From contig NZ_LR733979.1 of the NCBI RefSeq assembly GCF_902506605.1, forward strand, positions 1,841,455 to 1,905,454: DNA of 64,000 bases. Reading direction: 5' to 3'. Of this stretch, positions 41,679 to 51,400 are shown piece after piece. Numbering within the stretch: the first letter of the stretch is position 1; each line of letters starts with the position of its first letter. A program made the position numbers and the translations under genes. Below the pieces are notes generated by a model. That model made no database searches, was not told the origin of the DNA, and saw only the letters and a program-made list of their open reading frames with translations. The DNA comes from Sphingomonas sp. AX6 (GTDB lineage Bacteria; Pseudomonadota; Alphaproteobacteria; Sphingomonadales; Sphingomonadaceae).

Positions 41679-42404
41679 ATGCACGACCGCCAGACCCTGA
41701 CCGCGCAACTGAAGGCGCTGAACCTGCCCAGCGATCGACCGCTAATGGTCCATGCCGGGTTGCGATCGATCGGCGCGATCGACGGTGGCGCGGATACGCT
41801 GATCGACGCGCTGCTGGACGCGATTGCGCCCGGCGGCACGATGCTGATGATGGTCGCGGAAATGGGCGACGTGCCGTTCGACCCGCTGACTACGCCTGCC
41901 GATCCCGAAAACGGCATGCTTGCCGAAATCTTTCGCCGCCGCGCAGGAAATGGCGTCAGCGATCATCCCGCGTCGCGTTTCGCGGCCATCGGGCCGGATG
42001 CCCCTGCCCTGCTGTCGCCGGTGCCTCTGCACGATTATTACGGGCCGGGATCACCGCTGGAGCGGTTCGTGGCGAAGCGCGGTCAGGTGCTGCGACTGGG
42101 CGCGTCGCCCGATACGGTGACGGTGACGCATTATGCCGAGTATCTGGCCGACCTGCCGGTAAAACGTCGCGTGCGCCGCGATTACTTCCGCGCCGACACC
42201 GGGCCGTTGACGATCGACAGCCTGGACGACAGCGATGGCATCGCGGTCTGGCCGGGCGGCGACTATTTCGCGCAGATTCTGCGCGATTTCGTGGGCAACG
42301 GCCATGCGCGGACCGGCCCGGTCGGCAATTGCACGGCGGAACTGCTCGACGGCCCCGGCTTCGTCGCCTTTGCCACCGAATGGATGGAAAGGGAGCTGGG
42401 TTGA
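41679..42404 (+). CDS. AAC(3) family aminoglycoside N-acetyltransferase-like protein
   Basis: A 241-residue member of the antibiotic N-acetyltransferase (AAC(3)) family, which transfers acetyl from acetyl-CoA to aminoglycosides. Landmarks are MVHAGLRSIGAIDGGADTLI near the N-terminus, SDHPASRFAAIG near residue 95, and LRLGASPDTVTVTHYAEYL near residue 140. It is slightly shorter than clinical enzymes and HAGLRS replaces the usual HSSL-type loop, so activity on drugs is uncertain. It starts 10 bp after tRNA-Thr and may be co-transcribed with it. Confidence 0.85.
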   Translation: MHDRQTLTAQLKALNLPSDRPLMVHAGLRSIGAIDGGADTLIDALLDAIAPGGTMLMMVAEMGDVPFDPLTTPADPENGMLAEIFRRRAGNGVSDHPASRFAAIGPDAPALLSPVPLHDYYGPGSPLERFVAKRGQVLRLGASPDTVTVTHYAEYLADLPVKRRVRRDYFRADTGPLTIDSLDDSDGIAVWPGGDYFAQILRDFVGNGHARTGPVGNCTAELLDGPGFVAFATEWMERELG

Positions 42405-42471
42405 GCTTGCCAGCCCCGCCCGCGCGCGCCATCGTCCGGCGCATGATCCTTCCCATCCCGAGCACGACCCG

Positions 42472-42738
42472 ATGATCGACCGCCTGTTCCGCAAGCACCC
42501 CCGCAGCATCGGCGAAACCTATGTCGAGCACGCCACCACCGCTGGGCGATTCGGCGCGGAAATGCTGGTCGGCGGCCTCGCTTGCGTCGTTCATGCCGTC
42601 GTCCCCGCACTTTTCGAACGCACCGCGAGCGAGACGGTCAAGCGCCTCTACGGACGCATGAAGGCTCGCCAGCCCGCATTCTCGCAGCAACGCCCGGCGT
42701 TTGAGGAGCCGCAATGGCAGCTCGAATATGAAATCTGA
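42472..42738 (+). CDS. DUF6356-type small protein
   Basis: An 88-residue protein with a basic N-terminus (FRKHPRSIGETYVEHATTAG), a central hydrophobic helix (EMLVGGLACVVHAVVPALF), and a polar tail. This layout fits the sphingomonad DUF6356 family. Probably membrane-associated; function unknown. It lies 15 bp before the FAD/NAD(P)-binding protein on the same strand. Confidence 0.75.
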   Translation: MIDRLFRKHPRSIGETYVEHATTAGRFGAEMLVGGLACVVHAVVPALFERTASETVKRLYGRMKARQPAFSQQRPAFEEPQWQLEYEI

Positions 42739-42753
42739 GTTCGTAGCGACTGC

Positions 42754-44109
42754 ATGACCCATCATGTCGCGATCGTGGGGGCGGGCTTTTCGGGCACACT
42801 TCAGGCGATCAACCTGCTCCGCCACGACGGCCCGCGCGCGACGCTGATCGAGCGCGCCGAAACGCCGGGCTTGGGCCTGGCCTACGGCGCGGCGCGGCCC
42901 GACCATATTCTGAACGTGCGCGCCGGGAACATGAGCGCGCTGCCAGACGATCCCGGCCATTTCGTCCGCTGGTTGGAGAAGGAAGGCGTTGCCGATGCCG
43001 CACGACAATTCGCGCCGCGCAAGACGTTCGGACGCTATCTGAAAGCAATGCTCGACGACGCGGTGGCGAATTGTGGCGGGCGGCTGAACATCGTGCGCGG
43101 CGAGGTGACGCAAGTCGATCACAGCGGCGGCGGTGCGCGGATTTCGCTGGCTGACGGACAATCGATCGATGCCGACGCAGCGGTGTTGGCAGTGGGCAAT
43201 TTGCCACCGCACACGCCTCCGGGGATCGATCCCGATGCGCTCACGCCGCCGCGTTATTTCGGCGATCCCTGGGCAGCCGATGTCACCGATGGTCTATCGG
43301 ATGAAGACGCCGTGCTCATAATCGGCACCGGGCTGACGATGATCGATTCCGCGCTTAGCCTGGACGCCGCAGGGTTTCGCGGACGAATCATCGCCTTGTC
43401 GCGGCGGGGACTGCTGCCACGCGCGCACGAAGCACCGGGCGCAAGCTGGGAGCGGATCGCCGAGCGACCGGAGACGGTGGCGTCCGAACTGGTCGGCTCG
43501 CTTCGCCAGCGCTCCGCCGCCATCGGCTGGCGCAATGCGGTCGATGAACTCCGCCCCTTCACCCAATTCATGTGGGGCAATGCCAGCGAAGCCGAGCGCA
43601 GCCGCTTTCTGCGTCACCTGCGCCCGTGGTGGGACGTGCATCGCCACCGGCTTGCGCCGGAAGTGGCGGCCCGGATCGAAGCGTTGCGCGCGAACGGACG
43701 GCTGACCATCGTGTCGGGCAAGACGATGGATGCGCGCGAGCACGACGATGGCGTGGCGGTCGAATGGCGTCCGCGCGGGCACGACAAGGCCGAAACGCTG
43801 GTCGTCCAGAGGATCATCAACTGTACCGGGCCGCTCGGCGACCTGGACCGCACGACCGATCCACTGCTTCGCGACCTGACCGCACGCGGGCTGATCCGCG
43901 CCGACGCGCACCGGATCGGGATCGACGTCGACAATCAGGCGCGGACGATTGCTGCGACTGGCCAGCCCAATGACTGGCTCTATGCGCTGGGGCCGATGAC
44001 ACGCGGCGCGTTCTGGGAAATCGTCGCGGTGCCCGATATCCGGCAACAGACCTGGGCGCTCGCCCGCCGCTTGTCGAACGCGCATTGGGTGGGCGGCGAA
44101 GGACTGTGA
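42754..44109 (+). CDS. FAD/NAD(P)-binding protein (YdhS-like flavoprotein)
   Basis: A 451-residue flavoprotein. The N-terminus has a Rossmann FAD motif VAIVGAGFSGTLQAINLL, followed by LGLAYGAARPDHILNVRA typical of the FAD-NAD(P)-binding (HI0933/YdhS-like) group. A second dinucleotide motif LIIGTGLTMIDSAL begins near residue 188. Soluble, no signal peptide. Members of this group are mostly uncharacterised oxidoreductases. Confidence 0.85.
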   Translation: MTHHVAIVGAGFSGTLQAINLLRHDGPRATLIERAETPGLGLAYGAARPDHILNVRAGNMSALPDDPGHFVRWLEKEGVADAARQFAPRKTFGRYLKAMLDDAVANCGGRLNIVRGEVTQVDHSGGGARISLADGQSIDADAAVLAVGNLPPHTPPGIDPDALTPPRYFGDPWAADVTDGLSDEDAVLIIGTGLTMIDSALSLDAAGFRGRIIALSRRGLLPRAHEAPGASWERIAERPETVASELVGSLRQRSAAIGWRNAVDELRPFTQFMWGNASEAERSRFLRHLRPWWDVHRHRLAPEVAARIEALRANGRLTIVSGKTMDAREHDDGVAVEWRPRGHDKAETLVVQRIINCTGPLGDLDRTTDPLLRDLTARGLIRADAHRIGIDVDNQARTIAATGQPNDWLYALGPMTRGAFWEIVAVPDIRQQTWALARRLSNAHWVGGEGL

Positions 44110-44164
44110 TTGCACGGACACGCGGTTTGCGCGAAGGCGCGATCCCGAACTGAGGAACTCATCG

Positions 44165-45394
44165 ATGTCGATTGCGCGTTCGCCACTGGCCCCCGAGCAT
44201 TTTCCTGCCCTGCCGCGAGTCGATGGCGTCACGCTGAGGATCGCGCGGGCGGCTTACAAGCAATGGGACCGCTGCGACCTCACCTATGTCGAGCTGTCGC
44301 CGGGAACGACGGTTGCGGGCGTGACGACGCAGAGCAAATGCGCATCCCCCGAAGTCGAATGGTGCCGCAAGGCATTGGTTCTGGGCGAAGCGCGCGCGTT
44401 GGTGGTCAATGCGGGGAATTCCAACGCTTTCACCGGCGATCGCGGGCGCGAGGCGGTAGAGGGGCTGGTCGCCGGGGTGGCACGCCACCTCGATTGCAAG
44501 CCGTCAGATGTGTTCGTCGCCTCGACCGGGGTGATCGGCGTCCCTCTCCCCCTCGACAAATCGGTTGCCGGGCTGAACGCCGCCTTTGCCGCCGATCCGT
44601 GTGGGTGGGAAGAAGCGGCGGCGGCGATCACGACCACCGATACCTTCGCCAAGGCCGCGGTGACGACTGCGGTGGTCGACGGGCGCACCGTGCAACTTGT
44701 CGGCATCGTCAAGGGTTCGGGCATGATCGCGCCCGACATGGCGACGATGCTGGGGTTCGTCTTCACCGATTGCGCCGTCGATCCGACGATCCTGCACGGC
44801 GCGCTGGCCGATGCCAACCGCGCCAGCTTTTCGTGCATCACGGTCGATAGCGACACATCGACCAGCGACACGGTGCTGGCGTTCGCGACGGGCAAAGCAG
44901 GGAACGCGCCGATCGTCGATGCCGACAGCATCGGCGCGGATGCGTTTCGCGCAGCGATGGCCGATTTGTGCCTGCAACTCGCGCATCTGGTGGTGCGCGA
45001 CGGCGAAGGCGCGACCAAATTCATCCGCATCGACGTCGAGGGCGCGGAGGATGACGGAAGCGCACGGCGGATTGGCCTGTCGATCGCCAATTCACCACTG
45101 GTGAAGACCGCGATCGCTGGCGAAGACGCCAATTGGGGGCGCGTGGTAATGGCCGTCGGCAAGGCAGGCGAGCCCGCCGACCGCGACAAATTGTGTATCC
45201 GCTTCGGCGCGACGCAGGTCGCGAGGAACGGCTTGGCGGTCGAGGGATATGACGAAGCGCCAGTCGCCGCGCATCTGAAAGGCAGCGAGATCGACATCGG
45301 CGTCGATCTCGGCCTGGGAGAGGGTCGCGCGACAGTCTGGACTTGCGACCTGACCCACGGCTACATCTCGATCAACGCCGATTACCGAAGCTGA
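44165..45394 (+). CDS. argJ: bifunctional glutamate N-acetyltransferase/amino-acid acetyltransferase ArgJ
   Basis: A 409-residue arginine-biosynthesis enzyme that recycles acetyl from N-acetylornithine to glutamate. ArgJ self-cleaves before a Thr; here that residue is Thr194 in MIAPDMATMLGFVF. Other family segments are NAGNSNAFTGDRG near residue 80 and GEDANWGRVVMAVGKAG near 320. GAGGAACT precedes the ATG. Whether it also makes acetylglutamate from acetyl-CoA is not evident from sequence. Confidence 0.95.
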   Translation: MSIARSPLAPEHFPALPRVDGVTLRIARAAYKQWDRCDLTYVELSPGTTVAGVTTQSKCASPEVEWCRKALVLGEARALVVNAGNSNAFTGDRGREAVEGLVAGVARHLDCKPSDVFVASTGVIGVPLPLDKSVAGLNAAFAADPCGWEEAAAAITTTDTFAKAAVTTAVVDGRTVQLVGIVKGSGMIAPDMATMLGFVFTDCAVDPTILHGALADANRASFSCITVDSDTSTSDTVLAFATGKAGNAPIVDADSIGADAFRAAMADLCLQLAHLVVRDGEGATKFIRIDVEGAEDDGSARRIGLSIANSPLVKTAIAGEDANWGRVVMAVGKAGEPADRDKLCIRFGATQVARNGLAVEGYDEAPVAAHLKGSEIDIGVDLGLGEGRATVWTCDLTHGYISINADYRS

Positions 45395-45458
45395 TCGAAG
45401 CGAAAGTCGCGGTCGCCCCCTTGCGCCCGCCACCCCCCATCCGGCACAGGCTCACCCG

Positions 45459-46910
45459 ATGACGGTGCAAGTGGACATGGGGGTCGATTCCGCCGGGCGG
45501 ATGGTGGCGATGGACCTGGAGGAATTGCTCGCGACCCGCTTGCTCGTCCAGGGCAATTCAGGGTCGGGCAAATCGCATCTGCTGCGCCGCCTGCTGGAGA
45601 AAAGCGCCGGCCGCGTGCAGCAAGTGATTATCGACCCAGAAGGTGATTTCGTCACGCTGTCGGATGCCTACGGCCATGTCTCGATCGACGCGGTCGATTA
45701 TTCCGAGCGTGAGATCGTCGCCTTCGCGCGCCGCATCCGCGAGCATCGCGCATCGGTCGTGCTCAGTCTCGAGGGGCTCGAAGCCGAGGGCCAGATGCGC
45801 TGTGCGGCGGTGTTCCTGTCGGCGCTGTTCGATGCGCCGCGCGAGCATTGGTATCCGGCGCTGGTGGTGGTGGACGAGGCGCAATTGTTCGCCCCTGCAT
45901 CGGGCGGCGAAGTTGCGGAAGAGGTGCGCCGCGCATCGCTGTCTGCGATGACCAATCTGATGTGCCGCGGCCGCAAGCGCGGGCTGGCGGGCGTGATCGC
46001 CACGCAGCGTCTGGCGAAGCTGGCGAAGAATGTCGCGGCGGAGGCGTCCAACTTCCTGATGGGGCGCACCTTCCTTGACATCGACATGGCACGCGCCGCC
46101 GATCTGCTGGGCATGGAGCGGCGGCAGGCCGAACAAATCCGCGATTTGCAGAGGGGCACGTTCCTCGCGCTCGGCCCCGCCGTGTCGCGCCGACCGATCG
46201 GCGTGACGATCGGCACGGTGGAGACGTCAGCGCGTAGCGGCAGCCCCAAGCTAGTGCCGCTTCCTCAAGCCCCCGACGGCGACTTCAAGGATATGCTGCT
46301 CGCGCCGATCGCCGACACCACGCCGCTGTACGTGCCGCCCCCGCCGCCGCCGAAACCGGTGGAGGAGTTGCTGTCCGACATCCGACCGCCCGAAGACGCG
46401 ACGGCGCCGCCACCGGAATTGTTCGATGCGATGGACGCCGAACCGATCGTCGCCGACGTGATGCGCGCGATCGTCGAGGAACCGGATTCGGCGATGCGGC
46501 AGAGCGCGGTTCTGTTTCAGGATTTCCAGGTCCGCTGCCGGATGCAGGGCCTCGCCCGCCCACCCCTGGACCTCGCCAAGTTCGTGCGGCGTCTGTCGGC
46601 GGCGCGTGCCGGCATCATCGACGGGATCGACGACGAATGGGCGCCTGCATTCGATGTGGCCAAGGAATTGCCCGACGACATGCTCGGCCCCTTCTTGCTG
46701 GTCGCGCGCGCTGCCAAGGAATGCGAGCCGACGCCGACCGATGCGGAGATCGCAGCGGTGTACGGAACGAGTTCGCTGGGCCGCGCGCGGCGACTGATCA
46801 GCTATATCGAAGGCCGCGAGTTGATCGTCACGCGGACTGATCTGGCGGGCAAGCGGTCGATAGCGATCCCAAGACTGGGGTGGACGACCCGGCCAGCCGA
46901 AGCGAGCTAG
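45459..46910 (+). CDS. HerA-like (DUF87) ATPase
   Basis: A 483-residue HerA/FtsK-superfamily ATPase. Walker A is LVQGNSGSGKSHLLRRLL near residue 32, Walker B LVVVDEAQLFAP near 135, followed by an arginine-finger-like block (CRGRKRGLAGVIATQRLAKL). After about residue 270 there is a Pro-rich linker and an acidic C-terminal region of about 170 residues that I do not recognise. No NurA nuclease or defence partner is adjacent; neighbours are argJ and asd. Confidence 0.82.
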   Translation: MTVQVDMGVDSAGRMVAMDLEELLATRLLVQGNSGSGKSHLLRRLLEKSAGRVQQVIIDPEGDFVTLSDAYGHVSIDAVDYSEREIVAFARRIREHRASVVLSLEGLEAEGQMRCAAVFLSALFDAPREHWYPALVVVDEAQLFAPASGGEVAEEVRRASLSAMTNLMCRGRKRGLAGVIATQRLAKLAKNVAAEASNFLMGRTFLDIDMARAADLLGMERRQAEQIRDLQRGTFLALGPAVSRRPIGVTIGTVETSARSGSPKLVPLPQAPDGDFKDMLLAPIADTTPLYVPPPPPPKPVEELLSDIRPPEDATAPPPELFDAMDAEPIVADVMRAIVEEPDSAMRQSAVLFQDFQVRCRMQGLARPPLDLAKFVRRLSAARAGIIDGIDDEWAPAFDVAKELPDDMLGPFLLVARAAKECEPTPTDAEIAAVYGTSSLGRARRLISYIEGRELIVTRTDLAGKRSIAIPRLGWTTRPAEAS

Positions 46911-46915
46911 AAAAA

Positions 46916-46933
46916 TCCTCCCCGGCACGGGGA
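46916..46933. repeat. partial palindromic repeat arm (family D)
   Basis: TCCTCCCCGGCACGGGGA is a single arm of the element seen twice at 13218-13341. It lies immediately after the HerA-like gene. The rest of the gap (46934-47026) probably holds the asd promoter. Confidence 0.6.
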
Positions 46934-47026
46934 CGAACTTGAGCTTTGCTTCACCCAAAACACCCCTTGCTTGCTTGTGCGCCGCATCGCGCCTAGCGCC
47001 ACCCTCAAATCACATCGGAGCGCATC

Positions 47027-48055
47027 ATGGGTTATCGGGTCGTCGTCGCGGGTGCCACGGGCAATGTCGGGCGCGAAATGCTCAACATTCTGGCCGAGCG
47101 CGAATTTCCGATTGCTGAACTGGCGGTGCTCGCGTCTTCGCGCTCGACCGGCGAGGAAGTCGATTTCGGCGAAACCGGCCGCAAGTATAAAATCCAGAAT
47201 ATCGAGCATTTCGATCCCACCGGATGGGACATGGCGCTGTTCGCAATCGGGTCAGAGGCGACCAAGGTCCACGCGCCGCGCTTCGCCGCTGCGGGCTGCA
47301 CGGTGATCGACAATTCGTCGCTCTACCGGATGGACCCGGACGTGCCGCTGATCGTGCCTGAGGTGAATCCGGAAGCGATCGACGGGTACAAGGCGCGCAA
47401 CATCATCGCCAACCCCAATTGCTCGACCGCGCAGATGGTGGTCGCGCTGAAGCCCATCCACGACGCCGCGACGATCAAACGCGTCGTCGTCGCGACCTAT
47501 CAATCGGTGTCCGGCGCAGGCAAGCAGGGGATGGACGAACTGTTCGAACAGTCGCGCAACATCTTCGTGGGCGACCCCGCGCTCCCTACCAAATTCACCA
47601 AGCAGATCGCATTCAACGTGATCCCGCACATCGACAGCTTCCTGGACGACGGATCGACCAAGGAAGAATGGAAGATGGTGGTCGAAACGAAGAAAATCCT
47701 GGGTGCGAAGATCAAGGTCGTCGCGACCTGCGTCCGCGTGCCGGTGTTCGTCGGGCATTCGGAAGCGATCAACATCGAAATGGAAAACGAGCTGTCGGCT
47801 GAGGACGCACAGAAGATCCTGCGCGAGGCCCCCGGCATCATGCTGATCGATAAGCGCGAGGATGGCGGTTACGTCACGCCCGTCGAGTGCGTCGGCGAAT
47901 ATGCGACTTTCGTCAGCCGGGTTCGCGACGATTCGACCGTGGAGAACGGGCTAGCACTATGGTGCGTGTCCGACAATCTGCGGAAAGGCGCGGCGCTGAA
48001 CGCGGTGCAGATCGCCGAATTGCTTGGACGACGGCACCTCAAAAAAGCGGATTGA
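47027..48055 (+). CDS. asd: aspartate-semialdehyde dehydrogenase
   Basis: A 342-residue enzyme that reduces aspartyl phosphate to aspartate semialdehyde for Lys, Met, Thr and diaminopimelate synthesis. It has an N-terminal Rossmann motif VVVAGATGNVGREMLNILAE, the catalytic Cys132 in NPNCSTAQMVVALKP, and the conserved SVSGAGKQGMDEL and VRVPVFVGHSEAINIE. Length is normal. A hairpin lies just downstream, between it and the convergent trxA. Confidence 0.97.
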   Translation: MGYRVVVAGATGNVGREMLNILAEREFPIAELAVLASSRSTGEEVDFGETGRKYKIQNIEHFDPTGWDMALFAIGSEATKVHAPRFAAAGCTVIDNSSLYRMDPDVPLIVPEVNPEAIDGYKARNIIANPNCSTAQMVVALKPIHDAATIKRVVVATYQSVSGAGKQGMDELFEQSRNIFVGDPALPTKFTKQIAFNVIPHIDSFLDDGSTKEEWKMVVETKKILGAKIKVVATCVRVPVFVGHSEAINIEMENELSAEDAQKILREAPGIMLIDKREDGGYVTPVECVGEYATFVSRVRDDSTVENGLALWCVSDNLRKGAALNAVQIAELLGRRHLKKAD

Positions 48056-48063
48056 TGGTCATG

Positions 48064-48089
48064 CTCACCCCGGACCGCTCCGGGGTGAG
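48064..48089. terminator. hairpin between asd and trxA
   Basis: CTCACCCCGGA, loop CCGC, TCCGGGGTGAG: an 11-bp perfect stem between convergent stops. No strong T-run on either side. Its sequence (CACCCCGG...) also resembles family E repeats, so it may be a repeat arm acting as a terminator. Confidence 0.6.
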
Positions 48090-48103
48090 TGCCTCATCCG
48101 GCC

Positions 48104-48424
48104 TTAAAGCTCGCTCTCAAGCCATGCCTTGAGCTGGCTCTTGGGCGCGGCCCCGACCTTGGTCGCGGCGGGCTGGCCGTTCTTGAACAAGATCATCGTC
48201 GGAATACCGCGCACGCCGTATTTGCCGGGTGCGTCGGGATTTTCGTCGATATTGATCTTGGTGATCGTCACCCGTTCGCCCAATTCCTCGGACAATTCCT
48301 CAAGGCTCGGGCCGATCATCTTGCACGGGCCGCACCATTCCGCCCAGAAATCGACGAGCACGGGCTTGTCGGCATTGATGACGTCGGTGTCGAAGCTCGT
48401 ATCGCTGATCGCCTTGGTGGCCAT
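48104..48424 (-). CDS. trxA: thioredoxin
   Basis: A 106-residue thioredoxin with the active site WCGPCK at residues 30-35 and the conserved cis-Pro segment [14 protein letters not shown]. Cytoplasmic disulfide reductant. It lies 57 bp downstream of addA on the same strand, the usual place in alphaproteobacteria. Confidence 0.96.
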   Translation of the reverse strand: MATKAISDTSFDTDVINADKPVLVDFWAEWCGPCKMIGPSLEELSEELGERVTITKINIDENPDAPGKYGVRGIPTMILFKNGQPAATKVGAAPKSQLKAWLESEL

Positions 48425-48481
48425 GGGGTAATCTCCTGGAATAAGGGGTTGGAATATATCTATGGAGCGCGGTCGCCGGTC

Positions 48482-51400
48482 TCAACCATTATCGGGCAAG
48501 CTTTGCTCCACGGGCGCGAAGCCCGGCTTCGCGGCGGTGAGGCGGTCGGAGGGGATCACGAACAGGCTGGGGCCAGCGGTGTAGAGCAACGCGGCCTCCA
48601 CCACCCGCCCCGGAAACACCACCTGCAACGCCGCGACATAGGCCGCCATCTGGCGAATATGCGCGTCGGGCACCGCGTCCTGCGAAGACGGTGCGCGGCG
48701 CATCGTCTTGAAATCGACCACGCGGACGCGAGCGTCTTCGACCAACAGGCGATCGACCGTGCCGGCCACGACCAGCCCGTCGACCACCGCGGCGATCGGC
48801 GCTTCGGCCAACGCATCGGGGCCGAACAGATCGGCGAAACGCGGGTCTTCAATCACAGCCAGCGCATCATTGGCCAGTGCGCTTCGGACAACCGCATCCT
48901 CCACCCCGCACGCGCGCTCCAGCCAGCGGACCGCGACATCGCGACGGTCGGGGGCGGACACGGCCGGTAGCCGCTCGAACAAGCGGTGGAGCAAGCGTCC
49001 GCGCTCCGCCGCCGCGCGCATCGCGGGGCCGGGGGGCGGATCGCTGACCATGTCTTCGGTTATCGCCGAGGGTGCCAGCGGCCGCGGCGGGCGAGCTTCC
49101 TGCGGCGCAGCCTGACGCAGCCAGTCGGGCAACGCGGAGGCATCGATCTGCGCCGGCCTTTCCGCCAAACGTCGCGACATAGCCGGTTGGGGTGCCGTCC
49201 CTTCGAAAGTCCGGGTGTCGGGTTCCTCGGGCTTCGTAATGCCAAGCCCGTCGAAGCCCGCCGCCGCCACGGCGTACCAGCTTCGCTCGGGAATCTTGCC
49301 GTCCTGCCTCGGAGTAAGCCATCCACTGACAACAAGCTGCTCTTCAGCCCGAGTGGTTGCCACATAAAATAGCCGCCAGTGTTCCTCTAACTCGCGTCGT
49401 TCGGCCTCGGCTACCAGCACTTCCAGCGCCTCGGATTTCTCTCCACCGCGCGGGCGAAAAATCGGGAAAGCTGGCCCCTCAAAATCCGCGGGCTTCCAAG
49501 CAAGGACAGCGCGCTCCGTATTGTCCGGATCAATAGTCGCGTCGGCCAGGATGACGAGCGGCGCCTGCAATCCCTTTGCCCCATGCGCGGTCATCACCCG
49601 CACCGCGTCGGCCCCTTGCGAAGGATCGCGCTTGATCTCCACCTCACCGCGGTCGAACCAGTCGAGGAAGCGTTGCAGCGAAGGCGTCGCCAGCTTTTCG
49701 AAATTCAGCGCGGCGCTCAGCAATTCCTCGATCGGATCGCGTGCTTCCTCGCCCAGCCGTTCGAGCAATTTGCGCCGTCCATCAAGATCGCCCGACAACA
49801 TCGCCTCGAGAAAAACATAGGGCGTGTCGAAATCGGCGCGGTTGAGGATGGCGTGCAAGGGTGCGAGCCGTTCGGGCGGCTGCGTCTGGCGCAAATGCCG
49901 CCAGAGACTTCCGCGCGCGCGTGGTGCGGCCAGCATCAGTTCGTCCTGCGTCCAGCCGATCAGCGGGGAGACCAGCAGGCTCGCAAGGCTCAGGTCATCC
50001 TCTGGCTGGAGCGCAAAGCGTACCGCCGCCAGCAGATCCTGCACCGCGAGCGGCGCGTTCAATCGCAACCGATCGACCCCTGCGACCGGCACACCCTCCG
50101 CATAGAGCCGCGCGACGATCAGCGAGGCGAGTTCGCCGCGCCGTTTGACCAGCACCATGATATCGCCCGGCGCCAGTGCCCTGCCCTTCGCGCCCAGCAC
50201 CGCGCCGCCATCGATCAGGCCGCGGATATGCCGCGCGATGCGTTTGGCATGCGCGCGAACGGCATCGTCGACCCAGCCCTCTTCGTCCTCCGGATCAGCC
50301 GCGATCGGCATGGTCGGCGTCCAGAGCGTCACACTGCCCGGCCCCTTCACCTCGCTCGCGTGGACCTGGGCGTCCGAATAGCTGCCCATCCCGCCCTCGG
50401 GCATCGCCGCGACGGCGGCATCCACGAATTCGAGGATCGGGCGAGTCGAACGAAAGCTGTGCGTCAGCGACAGCGTAGAAAGCCGCGGCATCTCCGCCTC
50501 GATCGGCACCGCCTCCGACATCCGCACGAACCTCTGGTGCGCGGCGTCGTAAAAGAGCGGGTCGGTGCCCTGAAAGCCGAAGATCGCCTGTTTGTAATCG
50601 CCCACCGTAAACAGCGTACGGTGGCGATCACCACGCGCGCCCTCGCCTGCGAAATACTCATCGGCCATGGCCGCCACGATCATCCACTGGTCGAGATTGG
50701 TGTCCTGCGCTTCGTCGATCAGGACATGGTCGGTGACCTGATCAAGCTTGAACCGCACCCATTCGCCGATGCCGGGCTGCGTGAGCAGTTTCACCGCTTC
50801 ACGGATCAGGTCGCCGAAATCGACCGCGCCTGCGCGGCGTTTGGCCTGGCCATAGCTGTCGGCATAGGCACGCCCCGCCGCCAGCGCCTGCGCGAGCAGG
50901 TCAGCGAACCCCGCGCGGGCGCGGATCGAGGCCAGCTTGGCACAGGCGTCGCCCAGATCGCCCGCAAGTTCGGCATAGTCGGGATCGGCGGCGACCAGTT
51001 TCGGCGAATATTTGCGCGCTTCGCCTTTTGCCGTGTGAGCGATGCCGCGCACGTCGTCGATCATCACGGCACGGTCTTCCGACGAGGCGGCGAACCAGCG
51101 CGCCGCGATCTCGGCATGGGCTGCTCCCGTCGCAGTGCCCCAAATGTGGTTGGCATCGGCAATCCGCCGTAGCGACGCCGTATCGAACACATCGTCTGCG
51201 CACGCCGCCGCGAGCGCCGCCTCGACATCGCCGGATGGCAAGTCGAGCGCGCGGCGAAGGAATGGCCGGATACCGCTCGGCAGCGCGGCCATCGCGTCGG
51301 GGGCACGGGCGCAAGCCAGCAGGAAGGCTTCTGCCGCCCCCTCCCCCAATCGCAGGCTCAGCGCGCCGATCGCGTCGGCATTGGTCGTGCGTCCGATCGC

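Noticed and set aside
49583..51172. 529-codon plus-strand frame inside addA
   Set aside because: His/Arg-rich composition typical of antisense shadow frames; addA is clear on the other strand.
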